Shown here: positions 16,273 through 24,897 of the stretch, in pieces
Numbering within the stretch: position 1 is the first letter of the stretch
How the letters are laid out: every line of letters starts with the position of its first letter
Source of the DNA: Streptomyces sedi
GTDB lineage: Bacteria > Actinomycetota > Actinomycetes > Streptomycetales > Streptomycetaceae
Direction of reading: 5' to 3'
Length of the DNA stretch: 64,000 nucleotides
NCBI RefSeq assembly: GCF_006335015.1
Contig: NZ_VDGT01000020.1
Location: 62,001-126,000, forward strand
Program-made: the position numbers and the translations under genes
Notes under the pieces: generated by a model
What the model saw: the letters and a program-made list of their open reading frames with translations, nothing else
Database searches by the model: none
Told to the model about the DNA's origin: nothing

Positions 16273-17820
16273 TCAGGTGCCGCGCGCCTCGGCCTCCTCG
16301 GCCAGGGTGGCGCCGCGCCGGAAGGCGGCCATCAGGCCGGGGTCGGGCGGCTCGACCTCCTCCTCGGCGGCCGGCGCGGGGTGCCGCGGCACGCCGTCCC
16401 GCAGCTGCGGGACCAGGTGCTGCTGGCGCACCCGCCGGGGCAGTGGCGGCCGGTGGTCGTGTCCGGTGCCAGCGGCCGGCGGCGGGGGCGGGTCGGCGGC
16501 GCCGACGACCGGGGGCAGCGGCACCGGTTCGCTGGCCTCGGCGGAGCTGGGCGCGGCGGGGAACCGCGCCGACGTCAGCGAGGGGCCCAGCGCGCGTCCG
16601 GGGGTGAAGTGGCCCTCGGCCTCGTCGCCGAGCAGCTCGTGCGGCAGGACCAGCACCGCCTGGACCCCGCCGTAGATGTTGCTCTGGAGGCGCACGCCGA
16701 TCCGGTGCCGGCGGGCGAGGGTGGCCACGACGAAGAGCCCGACCCTGCCGTCCTCCAGCAGCGTGGCGACGGGGTGGCGCTCGGTGCCGGCGAGCACCGC
16801 GTTCATCTGGCCCTGCTCGGCGGGGGTCATGCCGAGGCCGCGGTCCTCGACCTCGATGGCCAGCCCCGCCGTGACGCGTTCGACGCGGAGCAGGACCTGG
16901 GTGCCGGGGGCGGAGAACTCGGTGGCGTTCTCCACCAGTTCGGCCAGCAGGTGGACGACGTCGGCGACCGCGTGGCCGCGCACCGTGCCCTCGACCGGGG
17001 GCACCAGCTTGACCCGGGAGTACTGCTCGACCTCGGCGAGGCAGGAGCGCAGCACCTCGGACATCCGCACCGGGCGGCTCCACTGGCGGCGGGAGATGGC
17101 GCCGCCGAGCACGGCGAGGTTCTCCGCGTGGCGCCTGATCCGGGTGGCCAGGTGGTCGAGGTGGAAGAGCCCCTTCAGCAGCTCGGGGTCCTCCACGTCG
17201 TGTTCCAGCTCGTCGAGGTACTCGATCTGGCGGTGCACGAAGGACTGCATCCGCCGGGCCAGGTTGACGAAGACCTCGACGCGCTCGTCGGAGCCGACGC
17301 GCTCGTCGGCGAGCGCCACGGCCTGGGCGACGGCGCACTGGGCGGCGTGCCTGCTGGCGGCGATCTCGTGGCGCAGCAGTTCGAGCGGGGCCTCCCCCGG
17401 CTCGGTCGGCGCCGGCACCTCGGGCGGCCTGACGCGCTCGCCGCGCTCCAACTGGTCGACCAGCGCCTGGAGTTCGACCCGCCCCCTGGCGGCCTGGCGG
17501 CGCAGGGTGTGGATCCGGCCGGCCTGCCGGGCGGCCTCGGCGCCTGCCAGCAGGGCGGCGCCGGCCAGCAGCGCGCAGGTCAGCAGCGCGCCGGCGGTGA
17601 GCGCGGGCCACAGTGTTCCCCCGGCGCCCGTGCCGTCGGCCGGTCGACTCCGTAACACGTGGCCGACCACCAGCACGGCGAGCGACGCGACCGCGACCGC
17701 CGGCAGAACCGTCAGCGCGAGCAGTCGGCGCCGGAACCCCGGCTCGCGGAGCGCCGAGCCACGGCCGGAGGGCCGGCCGTGGCGGGCGGTGCGGGCCACC
17801 TGGCGGAGCGGTACTGGCAT
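16273..17820 (-). CDS. cvnA: Conservon sensor kinase CvnA
   Basis: 515 residues. Two membrane helices lie near the N-terminus (LLALTVLPAVAVASLAVLVV and LWPALTAGALLTCALLAGAALLAG). A coiled region and a dimerisation segment with FHLDHLATRIRRHAENLAVLGG follow (the His in LDHLA is the likely phospho-acceptor position in this group). The HATPase domain has ELVENATEFSAPGT (N box), DRGLGM (G1) and GLFVVATLARRHRIGVRL. The long C-terminal tail is Pro-rich and low-complexity. There is almost no extracellular sensor here (about 12 residues between the helices), unlike nitrate-sensor-bearing CvnA proteins, so it may sense within the membrane. It heads the conservon operon. Confidence 0.94.
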   Translation of the reverse strand: MPVPLRQVARTARHGRPSGRGSALREPGFRRRLLALTVLPAVAVASLAVLVVGHVLRSRPADGTGAGGTLWPALTAGALLTCALLAGAALLAGAEAARQAGRIHTLRRQAARGRVELQALVDQLERGERVRPPEVPAPTEPGEAPLELLRHEIAASRHAAQCAVAQAVALADERVGSDERVEVFVNLARRMQSFVHRQIEYLDELEHDVEDPELLKGLFHLDHLATRIRRHAENLAVLGGAISRRQWSRPVRMSEVLRSCLAEVEQYSRVKLVPPVEGTVRGHAVADVVHLLAELVENATEFSAPGTQVLLRVERVTAGLAIEVEDRGLGMTPAEQGQMNAVLAGTERHPVATLLEDGRVGLFVVATLARRHRIGVRLQSNIYGGVQAVLVLPHELLGDEAEGHFTPGRALGPSLTSARFPAAPSSAEASEPVPLPPVVGAADPPPPPAAGTGHDHRPPLPRRVRQQHLVPQLRDGVPRHPAPAAEEEVEPPDPGLMAAFRRGATLAEEAEARGT

Positions 17821-17971
17821 GGGTGTCCTTATCGGCCGGTCATATCTGCCGAAGCAACGCTAGGCAGCAACAGGCGGGCGACCAGGCGCACTTCCGGCAT
17901 TCGCCACCCCTCGCCAGCTCCCATCGGGTGAATTCCGCGAAGCCGCTTGACCGGGGGTGCCCCGACGGCGT

Positions 17972-18688
17972 TCAACCGCCCCCGCCGAAACCCGAGGCGC
18001 GGAGGGTCACGTTCAGCCGCCCGCGCACGCCCAGCGCGGGGGGCCCGCTGCCGGGGACGGTGCGCGGCACCCCGTGGTAGGCCAGCCGCGCCGGCCCGCC
18101 GAAGACGAACGCGTCGCCCGAGCCGAGCGTCACGTCCGTCCAGGGGCGGCCCCTGCCCTCCGCGTTCCCGAAGCGGAAGACGCAGGAGTCGCCCAGGCTG
18201 AACGAGACGACCGGGGCCGGCGAGCGCTCGTCGCCGTCCCGGTGCATCCCCATCCGGGCGCCGTCCGGGTAGTGGTTGACCAGCGCGATGTCGTAGGGCT
18301 CGGCCGGGGGCGGCTCCCCGGGCAGCGCCTCGGCCACGGCGGCGAGCGCCCACTCCCCCAGCCAGGCGGGGAACGGCTTGACCGGCGCGCCGTCCCCGTC
18401 GACCGCGGTGCGGGAGTAGCCGTAGGGGTACCAGTGCCATCCGAGGCTGAGCTGCCGCGCCGACATCGTGCCGTTCCCGATGCGCACCACCCGCAGCCCG
18501 GCCGGCGGCGCGGCCCACTCGCGGCAGGACTCCAGCAGGGCGCGTTGGCGCGCCTCGCCCAGCCAGTCGGGGAGGTGGACCGCGCCGGGCGCGACCGCGC
18601 GCGCGGGGCGGGCGAACAGGTCGGGCTGGTCGGGCGGACCGGGCGGGTCACGGGGGTCGGAGGGGTCGGGAGGCGGTCGCTCGCTCAT
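17972..18688 (-). CDS. AlkB-family 2OG/Fe(II) dioxygenase (alkylation repair)
   Basis: 238 residues. After a Pro/Asp-rich tail the core reads LSLGWHWYPYGYS, then YDIALVNHYPDGARMGMHRDGDE, which supplies the HxD iron ligands. SFSLGDSCVFRFG follows, then the distal His in ARLAYHGVP and the Arg pair that grips 2-oxoglutarate in RGRLNVTLR. This is the AlkB pattern: oxidative removal of alkyl groups from 1-methyladenine or 3-methylcytosine in DNA. The ATG lies back to back with a phosphatase gene (99 bp between starts). It lies 151 bp upstream of the conservon on the same strand but is probably separate from it. Confidence 0.93.
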   Translation of the reverse strand: MSERPPPDPSDPRDPPGPPDQPDLFARPARAVAPGAVHLPDWLGEARQRALLESCREWAAPPAGLRVVRIGNGTMSARQLSLGWHWYPYGYSRTAVDGDGAPVKPFPAWLGEWALAAVAEALPGEPPPAEPYDIALVNHYPDGARMGMHRDGDERSPAPVVSFSLGDSCVFRFGNAEGRGRPWTDVTLGSGDAFVFGGPARLAYHGVPRTVPGSGPPALGVRGRLNVTLRASGFGGGG

Positions 18689-18787
18689 GGCCCCATCATG
18701 CGGGCGCGGTCTGACATCGCGGCCGGCCGGTGCCGTAGGGTCGCCTGCGGTTCGGCCCCAGGGCGGGGCCTGCCGGGAGGAGGAGCG

Positions 18788-19579
18788 TTGACCGAGGTGC
18801 CGACGGAGCCGACGCTGGTGGCGGTGCGGAACTTCCGCGACGTGGGTGGGCTTCCCACCGGGGAGGGGCGCACGGTGCGCCGGGGCCGGCTGTTCCGCAG
18901 CGGACATCTGGCGCACGCGACCGAGGAGGACCGGGCCTTTCTCGGCTCGCTCGGTCTGCGCACCGTCTTCGACTTCCGCAACGAGGCCGACCTGGAGACG
19001 GACGGCCGCGACGTGGAGCTGCCGGGCGTGCGCAACGTGAACATACCGCTGGACGACCCGGCCGAGGGCGCCGCGTTCTGGGAGCTGGTGCACAGCGGCG
19101 ACCTGGCGCGGCTGCGGCGGGAGTTCGGCGCGGGCGGCGGCGCCACGCGGATGCGGAGCAGCTACCGGACGATGGTCACCACCCGCACCGCGGAGCACGG
19201 CCGGGTGCTGGCCGCGCTCGCCGACGGCGACACCCCGGCCCTGCTGCACTGCGCGGCGGGCAAGGACCGCGCCGGGCTGACGGTGGCCGTGGTGCTGATG
19301 GCGCTCGGCGTGGAGCGCGAGACCATAGCCGAGGACTATCTCAAGTCGAACGTGGCGCACCGCCGTTACCGGCTGCGCCGGGAGGCGGCGGCGGACGCGG
19401 CCGTGGAGGCCCGGGTCGCGGAGCTGCTGGCGCCGGTGTTCGACGCCAGGATCGAGTATCTGACGACGGCCTTCGAGACCATCGACGCCGAGTGGGGCGG
19501 CACCGAGCGCTATCTGTCCCACGGGCTGGGGCTCACCGGGCCGGCCAGGGAGCGGCTGCGCGCCGCGCTGCTGGACTGA
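18788..19579 (+). CDS. Tyrosine-protein phosphatase (Y_phosphatase3 type)
   Basis: 263 residues from a TTG codon preceded by a strong GGGAGGAGGAG ribosome site, which decides the start. The N-terminus NFRDVGGLPTGEGRTVRRGRLFRSG is diagnostic of the family related to LipA/MptpB-like phosphatases. The P-loop is HCAAGKDRAG, with the catalytic Cys and the CX5R Arg, and Lys and Asp inside the loop as in dual-specificity/lipid phosphatases of this group. It may act on phosphotyrosine or phosphoinositides; the substrate is not predictable. It diverges from the AlkB gene and converges on the polyprenyl synthase with only 33 bp between stops. Confidence 0.93.
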   Translation: MTEVPTEPTLVAVRNFRDVGGLPTGEGRTVRRGRLFRSGHLAHATEEDRAFLGSLGLRTVFDFRNEADLETDGRDVELPGVRNVNIPLDDPAEGAAFWELVHSGDLARLRREFGAGGGATRMRSSYRTMVTTRTAEHGRVLAALADGDTPALLHCAAGKDRAGLTVAVVLMALGVERETIAEDYLKSNVAHRRYRLRREAAADAAVEARVAELLAPVFDARIEYLTTAFETIDAEWGGTERYLSHGLGLTGPARERLRAALLD

Positions 19580-19612
19580 CCGCCCGGAGCGGCGGCGGAC
19601 GGTCGCCGGGAC

Positions 19613-20671
19613 CTACTTGCTGCGCACGACCACGAAGTCGGCGAGCGCGGTGAGCCGTTCCCTGGTGTCCAGCGGCAGCGGGACGGCGTCCAGGGCGCCG
19701 ATCGCCGTCTCGTACTGGCGTCTGGCCTCGTCGGCCGTCCACTGCCGGCCGCCCGCCTCCTCGATCAGCGCGGCCCTGGCGGCGAACTCCTCCTCGTCGA
19801 AGTCCTCGAACTCCTCGCGGCTCTTCTTCGCGTCGGCGGTCAGCAGCGCCGTCAGCCGGGCGGCGGCCGGTCCCTCGGCCGCCATCGCGGCGACCACGGG
19901 CAGCGACTTCTTGCGCTGCCTGAGGTCGCTCCAGGTCAGCTTGCCGGTGGAGCGCGGGTCGCCCCAGATGCCCAGCAGGTCGTCCACGGCCTGGAACGCC
20001 AGGCCCAGGTGACGGCCGTAGGTGTCCAACGCGTCGGCCAGGGGGTCGTCCGCGCCGCCGAGGACCGCGCCGATGGAGGCGGCGAACGCCAGGAGCGCGC
20101 CGGTCTTGTTGCCCTCCATCGTCAGGCACTCGTCGACCGAGACCCGCTCGCGGTGCTCGAAGGCGATGTCCTGGGCCTGGCCGTCGATCAGCCGGCGGCT
20201 GGCCGAGGCGAGCCGGCGGGCGCCGCGGGCGGCGATGGAGTCGTCGCCGTCCAGGATGATCTCGCCGGCCAGCGCGAAGAGCGCGTCGCCGACGAGGATC
20301 GCCTGGGCGGGACCGTGCACCTTCCAGACGGTGTCCCGGTGGCGGCGCTGCTCGTCGCCGTCCATCAGGTCGTCGTGGAGCAGCGAGAAGTTGTGCACCA
20401 GCTCCACGGCGACGGCGCCCGGCACACCCACCTCGGGCGCGGCGCCCGCGGCCTCGGCCGACAGCAGCGCGAGCGCGGGCCGGACGGCCTTGCCGCTGTC
20501 GCCGTCGGCGGGGCGTCCTTCGGCGTCGATCCAGCCGAAGTGGTAGGCGCCCACGGTGTCCATGGGCGGGGCCAGCCTGGCCACCGCGGCACGCAGCGCG
20601 GGAGTGGTCAACTCCCGGCTGCGTTCCAGTAGTTCGGCGACGGCATGGGGACGGGGGGCGTCCGGGTTCAC
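19613..20671 (-). CDS. Polyprenyl (geranylgeranyl/farnesyl) diphosphate synthase
   Basis: 352 residues of the trans-prenyltransferase fold. The first Asp-rich motif is SLLHDDLMDGDEQRR and the second is AFQAVDDLLGIWGD; GKAVRPAL and GQAQDIAFE are also in place. The bulky residues before the first motif would limit chain length, but I cannot decide between C15 and C20 by eye. It starts at a GTG overlapping the hpnE stop (GTGA) with AAGGAG five bases upstream. It is therefore the last gene of the hpnC-hpnD-hpnE operon and presumably supplies the farnesyl diphosphate that HpnC and HpnD condense. In characterised Streptomyces hopanoid clusters the cyclase gene follows this position; here it does not. 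Confidence 0.94.
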   Translation of the reverse strand: MNPDAPRPHAVAELLERSRELTTPALRAAVARLAPPMDTVGAYHFGWIDAEGRPADGDSGKAVRPALALLSAEAAGAAPEVGVPGAVAVELVHNFSLLHDDLMDGDEQRRHRDTVWKVHGPAQAILVGDALFALAGEIILDGDDSIAARGARRLASASRRLIDGQAQDIAFEHRERVSVDECLTMEGNKTGALLAFAASIGAVLGGADDPLADALDTYGRHLGLAFQAVDDLLGIWGDPRSTGKLTWSDLRQRKKSLPVVAAMAAEGPAAARLTALLTADAKKSREEFEDFDEEEFAARAALIEEAGGRQWTADEARRQYETAIGALDAVPLPLDTRERLTALADFVVVRSK

Positions 20672-22089
20672 GCGGGCTCCTTAGCCGGTCGGTGGGGGGT
20701 GGGCGCTCCCTGGACCGCCGCGCGTGCCGCCGTCAGGCCGCTGCGCACCGCGCTCTCCATGGTCGCTGGCCAGCCGGTGGCGGTCCACGCCCCGGCGAGG
20801 TAGAGGCCCTCGGCGCCGGTCACGGGACCGGGCCTGAGCCGGCCGACGCCCGGGGTGGGCGCGAAGGTGGCGGTGCGCTCGCGGGTCACGAAGAAGTCGA
20901 GCAGCCGGGCCTCGGCCGCCCTCGGCAGCAGCCGTTCCAGCTCGGGGACGTAGCGCTTGCGCAGCACCTCGGCCGGTTCCTGGATCTCCGCGCCGACCGC
21001 CGACTGGGAGAGCGCCAGGTACTGGCCGCCCCTGGCCGCCGGCAGCGTGTCCAGTCCTGAGGGCCCGGTGCGGTCGAAGACCCACTGCACGGGGCTGTTG
21101 ACCGCGGCGACGAACGGGCGGTCCAGTACCGGCCGGTCGTAGATCACGTGCACGTTGAGGATGGGCGCGGTGTCGATGGCCAGCAGCCGGTCGGCGTCGG
21201 GCAGCGCGCCCGGCGGCAGCAGCCGGTGGGCCGCCTGCTGCGGAACGGCCAGCACCACGGTCTCGGCCGCCAGCTCCTGATCGGGCCGGTGCCCCTGGCC
21301 CGGCCTGCTGCTGACGCCCAGCCGCCAGCCGCCGCCGGGGGCGGCGCGCAGCGACCTGGCCCTGGTGGCCAGCAGCACCCGCACGCCGGCGCGGGCCAGC
21401 GCGGCGCGGGTCAGCTCGTCGTGGAGGGTGCCGAGCGGCACCCTCGGCAGTCCGATGTCGGCGGCACCGTTGCCGCTGAGCAGCCCGGTGCGGAACACCT
21501 TGGCGGCCAACGCGAGCGAGGTGTCCTCGGCCCTGGCGTTGAGCGTCGCGACGCCGATGAGGTCCCAGAGCGCGGCGACGGCGCCGGGGCTCTGGCCGCT
21601 CTCGCGCAGCCAGTCGGCGAACGAGCGGTCGTCGAGCCCCGGGTCGTCCGGGTCGAGCCGGCGCAGGCCGAGCGCCGCGCGCGCGACGGAGGCGCGCTCG
21701 GCGAGCCCGAGGTGCGGGTAGCGGGCCAGCCCGCCCGCGAGATGCAGCGGGACGGGCAGCGCGTTGCGGGTGATCCGCCCGAGCCGGCGGCTCTCGGCGT
21801 CCAGCACCGGCACGTCGAGGCGGCGCTGCACCGGCGCCAGCCGGGCGCCGCCGATCCGGTCCAGCAGGCCCCGGTAGGCGGAGCAGCAACGCAGGTAGAC
21901 ATGCTGGCCGTTGTCCACGGTCAGCTCGCCGACGGTCGACTCGCGGCGGAAGGAGAACGCGAGGCCGCCCAGGCGTGGCCGGGTCTCGACCAGGGTGACC
22001 CGCCGGCCGCGGGCCGCCAGCACCAGGGCGGCCGTCGTGCCGGCGAGGCCGCCGCCGACCACCAGGGCGCGGCGGCGTTCGCCGCTCAC
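20668..22089 (-). CDS. hpnE: Hydroxysqualene dehydroxylase HpnE (FAD amine-oxidase fold)
   Basis: 473 residues. An N-terminal dinucleotide-binding motif (ALVVGGGLAGTTAALVLAARGRRVTLVE) is followed by PRLGGLAFSFRR, and the C-terminal FAD motif reads EGLYLAGAWTATGWPATMESAVRSG. This is the phytoene-desaturase-like protein which in three-gene squalene pathways reductively removes the hydroxyl from hydroxysqualene, using FADH2. It overlaps hpnD by 4 bp at its start and the prenyl synthase by 4 bp at its end. Annotation as HpnE rather than a carotenoid desaturase rests on the neighbouring hpnC/hpnD pair. Confidence 0.92.
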   Translation of the reverse strand: MSGERRRALVVGGGLAGTTAALVLAARGRRVTLVETRPRLGGLAFSFRRESTVGELTVDNGQHVYLRCCSAYRGLLDRIGGARLAPVQRRLDVPVLDAESRRLGRITRNALPVPLHLAGGLARYPHLGLAERASVARAALGLRRLDPDDPGLDDRSFADWLRESGQSPGAVAALWDLIGVATLNARAEDTSLALAAKVFRTGLLSGNGAADIGLPRVPLGTLHDELTRAALARAGVRVLLATRARSLRAAPGGGWRLGVSSRPGQGHRPDQELAAETVVLAVPQQAAHRLLPPGALPDADRLLAIDTAPILNVHVIYDRPVLDRPFVAAVNSPVQWVFDRTGPSGLDTLPAARGGQYLALSQSAVGAEIQEPAEVLRKRYVPELERLLPRAAEARLLDFFVTRERTATFAPTPGVGRLRPGPVTGAEGLYLAGAWTATGWPATMESAVRSGLTAARAAVQGAPTPHRPAKEPA

Positions 22090-23030
22090 CCGCGCTCCCG
22101 CAGCGCGGCCCTGCGGGCGTCGAGCCCGGCGAGGCCGCGGACGGCGACCAGCGCCTTCTGCGCGGTCGGCAGCGCGACCCGGCCGCGCAGCACGGCGTGC
22201 GGGTCGGCGGCGATGCGGTCGAGCAGGCGGTGGTAGATGCCGGCCATGGCCGCGACACAGGCGCCGGAGCGGCGGTCCAGCATGGGCAGCAGCCGGAAGC
22301 CGTCGGCGAACAGCTCGCGGGCGCGCCGCACCTGGAAGCGGACCAGGCCGCCGAAGTCGGCGTCCTCGCGCGGCGGGTCGTGGTGGGCGCCCTCGGCGAG
22401 GCCGAACTTGCGCAGCTCCTCGTCGGGCAGGTAGCTGCGTCCGTTGCCGGCGTCCTCCCGGATGTCGCGGAGGATGTTGGTGAGTTGCAGGGCCAGCCCC
22501 AGGGTGTCGGCGTACTCCGGCGCCCGGTCGGCGTCCCGTACGCCCGGCACGGTACCGAAGACCCCGAGGGAGAGGCGCCCCACCGCGCCGGCCACGCAGC
22601 GGCAGTAGGTGCGCAGTTCGTCCCAGGTCTCGTAGCGGCGGCCGTGGACGTCCATCAGCACGCCGTCGATCAGCTCGTCCAGCGCCTCCAGCGGCACCGG
22701 GTAGCGCCGCGCGGTGTCGGCGAGGGCCACGGCCACGGGGTCGGTGTCGTCCTCGGCGACCCGGTCGGTCCGCACCCGCTCCAGCAGCTCGCGGGTGGCG
22801 CCGAGACGTTCCTCCTTCTCCGCGGCGGGCAGCGTGCCGTCGCCGATGTCGTCGACGCGGCGGGAGAAGGCGTAGAGCGCGGAGAGCGCCCTGCGGCGGG
22901 GTACGGTCAGCAGCCGGATGCCGTAGGCGAAGTTCTTGGCCTGGTGGCCGGTGACCGCCTCGCAGTACTGGTAGGCGGCGAGCACGGGCGCGGGCGCGGC
23001 GGGGCTCTTGGTCACGGGCTGGCGCCTCAC
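22086..23030 (-). CDS. hpnD: Presqualene diphosphate synthase HpnD
   Basis: 314 residues of the squalene/phytoene synthase family. The first Asp motif is SRRVDDIGDG and the second is ILRDIREDAGNGRSYLP, the substrate-Mg sites for two farnesyl diphosphates. The N-terminus AYQYCEAVTGHQAKNFAYGIRLL is characteristic of HpnD. It makes presqualene diphosphate, which HpnC converts to hydroxysqualene. It overlaps both neighbours by 4 bp, so hpnC-D-E are translationally coupled. Confidence 0.93.
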   Translation of the reverse strand: MRRQPVTKSPAAPAPVLAAYQYCEAVTGHQAKNFAYGIRLLTVPRRRALSALYAFSRRVDDIGDGTLPAAEKEERLGATRELLERVRTDRVAEDDTDPVAVALADTARRYPVPLEALDELIDGVLMDVHGRRYETWDELRTYCRCVAGAVGRLSLGVFGTVPGVRDADRAPEYADTLGLALQLTNILRDIREDAGNGRSYLPDEELRKFGLAEGAHHDPPREDADFGGLVRFQVRRARELFADGFRLLPMLDRRSGACVAAMAGIYHRLLDRIAADPHAVLRGRVALPTAQKALVAVRGLAGLDARRAALRERG

Positions 23031-23932
23031 GTTCCTCGTTGTCGCAGTGCGGTCGCCGCCGCGTACGCCAGGCGGGTCCGGCTCGCGCGGGGCGGGCCGG
23101 CCAACACGTCGTAGCCGGCCTGGGCGATGGCGTGTGCCGCAGCGTAACCCCCGCCGAGGAAACCCGCGAGCAGCAGCCTCAGCCGCCCGTTGACGCTTCC
23201 CACCAGGGGGGCTCCCTCGTCGAGCAGCCTACGTGCTCGGTCGGTCTGGTAGGCGACCAGGGTCCTGACGGAGGCGTTGGCCGTGGGCTGGGCCAGGTCG
23301 CGTTCCGTCACGCGGAATCGGCGCAGGGCGGTGGCCGGCAGGTAGACCCGGCCGTTGGCGAGGTCCTCGGCGACGTCCTGGAGATGCTCGACCAGCTGGA
23401 GCGCGGTGCATATGGCGTCGGAACGGCGGATCCGCTCGGGCGTCGCGGTGCCGGTGACGGAGAGCACGAGGCGGCCGACCGGGTTGGCCGACAACTCGCA
23501 GTAGCCGAGGAGTTGGCTCTGGGTCTCGTAGCGGCGCACCCGCTGGTCGACGCGGTTGGCCTCGATGAGCGCGCGGAAGGGCTCGGGGGTGAGGTCGGTG
23601 CGGCGCACGGTGGGGACCAGGGCGGCCAGCAGCGGATGGCCGGGGCCGGGGCCCGTGGCGGCGAAGACGCGGTCGAGGTCGGCGGAGAGCGCGTCCAGCA
23701 GGGCCAGCCGGTCGTCGGAGTGGTCGCGGTCCACGCCCAGCAGCGTGGCGTCCGCCCCGCCGGGCGGGAGGTCGCCGTCGCCGATGTCGTCCACCAGGCG
23801 CGCGAAGCCGTAGACGGCCATCAGGTCGTCCCGCCAGGCGCGGGGCAGGAAGCGGGGGGCGACCGGGAAGTTCTCGTGGGCGGCCTTGGCCAGCGTCGCC
23901 GCCGCCGACCGGTCCCCGGCGGCGGTCACCAC
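23027..23932 (-). CDS. hpnC: Hydroxysqualene synthase HpnC
   Basis: 301 residues, also of the squalene/phytoene synthase family but of the HpnC subgroup: HENFPVAPRFLPRAWRDDL near the start, ARLVDDIGDG as first Asp motif, and QLVEHLQDVAEDLANGRVYLP as second. It is the first gene of the squalene operon and starts at a double GTG with only a weak ribosome site. A short in-frame-stopped peptide (11 codons, 23961 to 23926) overlaps this start and might couple translation. It converts presqualene diphosphate to hydroxysqualene by adding water. Confidence 0.93.
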   Translation of the reverse strand: MVTAAGDRSAAATLAKAAHENFPVAPRFLPRAWRDDLMAVYGFARLVDDIGDGDLPPGGADATLLGVDRDHSDDRLALLDALSADLDRVFAATGPGPGHPLLAALVPTVRRTDLTPEPFRALIEANRVDQRVRRYETQSQLLGYCELSANPVGRLVLSVTGTATPERIRRSDAICTALQLVEHLQDVAEDLANGRVYLPATALRRFRVTERDLAQPTANASVRTLVAYQTDRARRLLDEGAPLVGSVNGRLRLLLAGFLGGGYAAAHAIAQAGYDVLAGPPRASRTRLAYAAATALRQRGT

Positions 23933-24096
23933 GCCGGTCCCGTTCTCACCATTGCCGTCATGCTCGTATTTCTACCTCGGGTCGCGGAGCCTTCCGTCTC
24001 CGGACACGCTACCCCGACCGGCGAGGGGGCCGGCGTGGTGCGCCGGCGTGTGGCGGGCGGAGGCCGGGGCGAGGCCGGCCATCCGCCCGTGGCCGC

Positions 24097-24897
24097 CTAC
24101 TTGTTGGTCTCTTCCTCGTAGGCCTTCAGCACCTGCTCGGTGGGGCCGTCCATCATCAGCACGCCCCGCTCCAGCCAGAGCACCCGGTCGCAAGTGTCCC
24201 TGATGGTCTTGTTGTTGTGGCTGACGAGGAAGACGGTGCCGGCCTCGGCGCGCAGCTCGCGGATGCGCTCCTCGGAGCGGCGGCGGAACTTCTTGTCCCC
24301 GGTGGCCAGCGCCTCGTCGATCATCAGGACGTCGTGGTCCTTGGCAGCCGCGATGGAGAACCGCAGCCTGGCCTGCATCCCCGAGGAGTAGGTGCGCATG
24401 GGCAGGGTTATGAAGTCGCCCTTCTCCTGGATGCCGGAGAAGTCGACGATGTCCTCGTAGCGGTCGCGGATCTGTTGCCTGGTCATGCCCATCGCCAGGC
24501 CGCCCAGGATCACGTTCCGCTCGCCCGTCAGGTCGTTCATCAGGGCCGCGTTGACGCCGAGGAGCGAGGGCTGACCGTCCGTGTAGACCTTGCCGGTCTC
24601 GGGCGGGAGCAGGCCGGCGATGGCCCGCAACAGGGTCGACTTGCCCGAGCCGTTGGTGCCGATCAGTCCGATCGCCTCGCCGCGGTAGGCGACGAAGCTG
24701 ACGCCGCGTACGGCGTGCACCTCGCGGACGCGGGCGTTGGGTTCGCGGCGGACGATCCTGCGCAGCGCGGCCGTCGCGTTGCCGCGCTTGGCGGCGCCGT
24801 TGACGCGGTAGACGATGTGCAGGTCGTCGGCGATCACGGTGGGGACGCGGCCGTCGTCGACGACCTTGATGGGGGCGGGGATGTTCCAGTCAGCCAC
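24097..24897 (-). CDS. Polysaccharide/teichoic-acid-type ABC exporter ATPase (Wzt/TagH-like)
   Basis: 266 residues. A short N-terminal extension is followed by one ABC domain: VRGVSFVAYRGEAIGLIGTNGSGKST (Walker A GTNGSGKS), the TagH/Wzt hallmark SLLGVNAALMNDLTGERNVILGG, signature RTYSSGMQARLRFS and Walker B VLMIDEALATGD with FLVSHN as the His switch. It has no C-terminal carbohydrate-binding domain, so it is the short type that exports a finished lipid-linked polymer without recognising a terminal cap. It overlaps the permease gene by 8 bp. Confidence 0.94.
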   Translation of the reverse strand: MADWNIPAPIKVVDDGRVPTVIADDLHIVYRVNGAAKRGNATAALRRIVRREPNARVREVHAVRGVSFVAYRGEAIGLIGTNGSGKSTLLRAIAGLLPPETGKVYTDGQPSLLGVNAALMNDLTGERNVILGGLAMGMTRQQIRDRYEDIVDFSGIQEKGDFITLPMRTYSSGMQARLRFSIAAAKDHDVLMIDEALATGDKKFRRRSEERIRELRAEAGTVFLVSHNNKTIRDTCDRVLWLERGVLMMDGPTEQVLKAYEEETNK

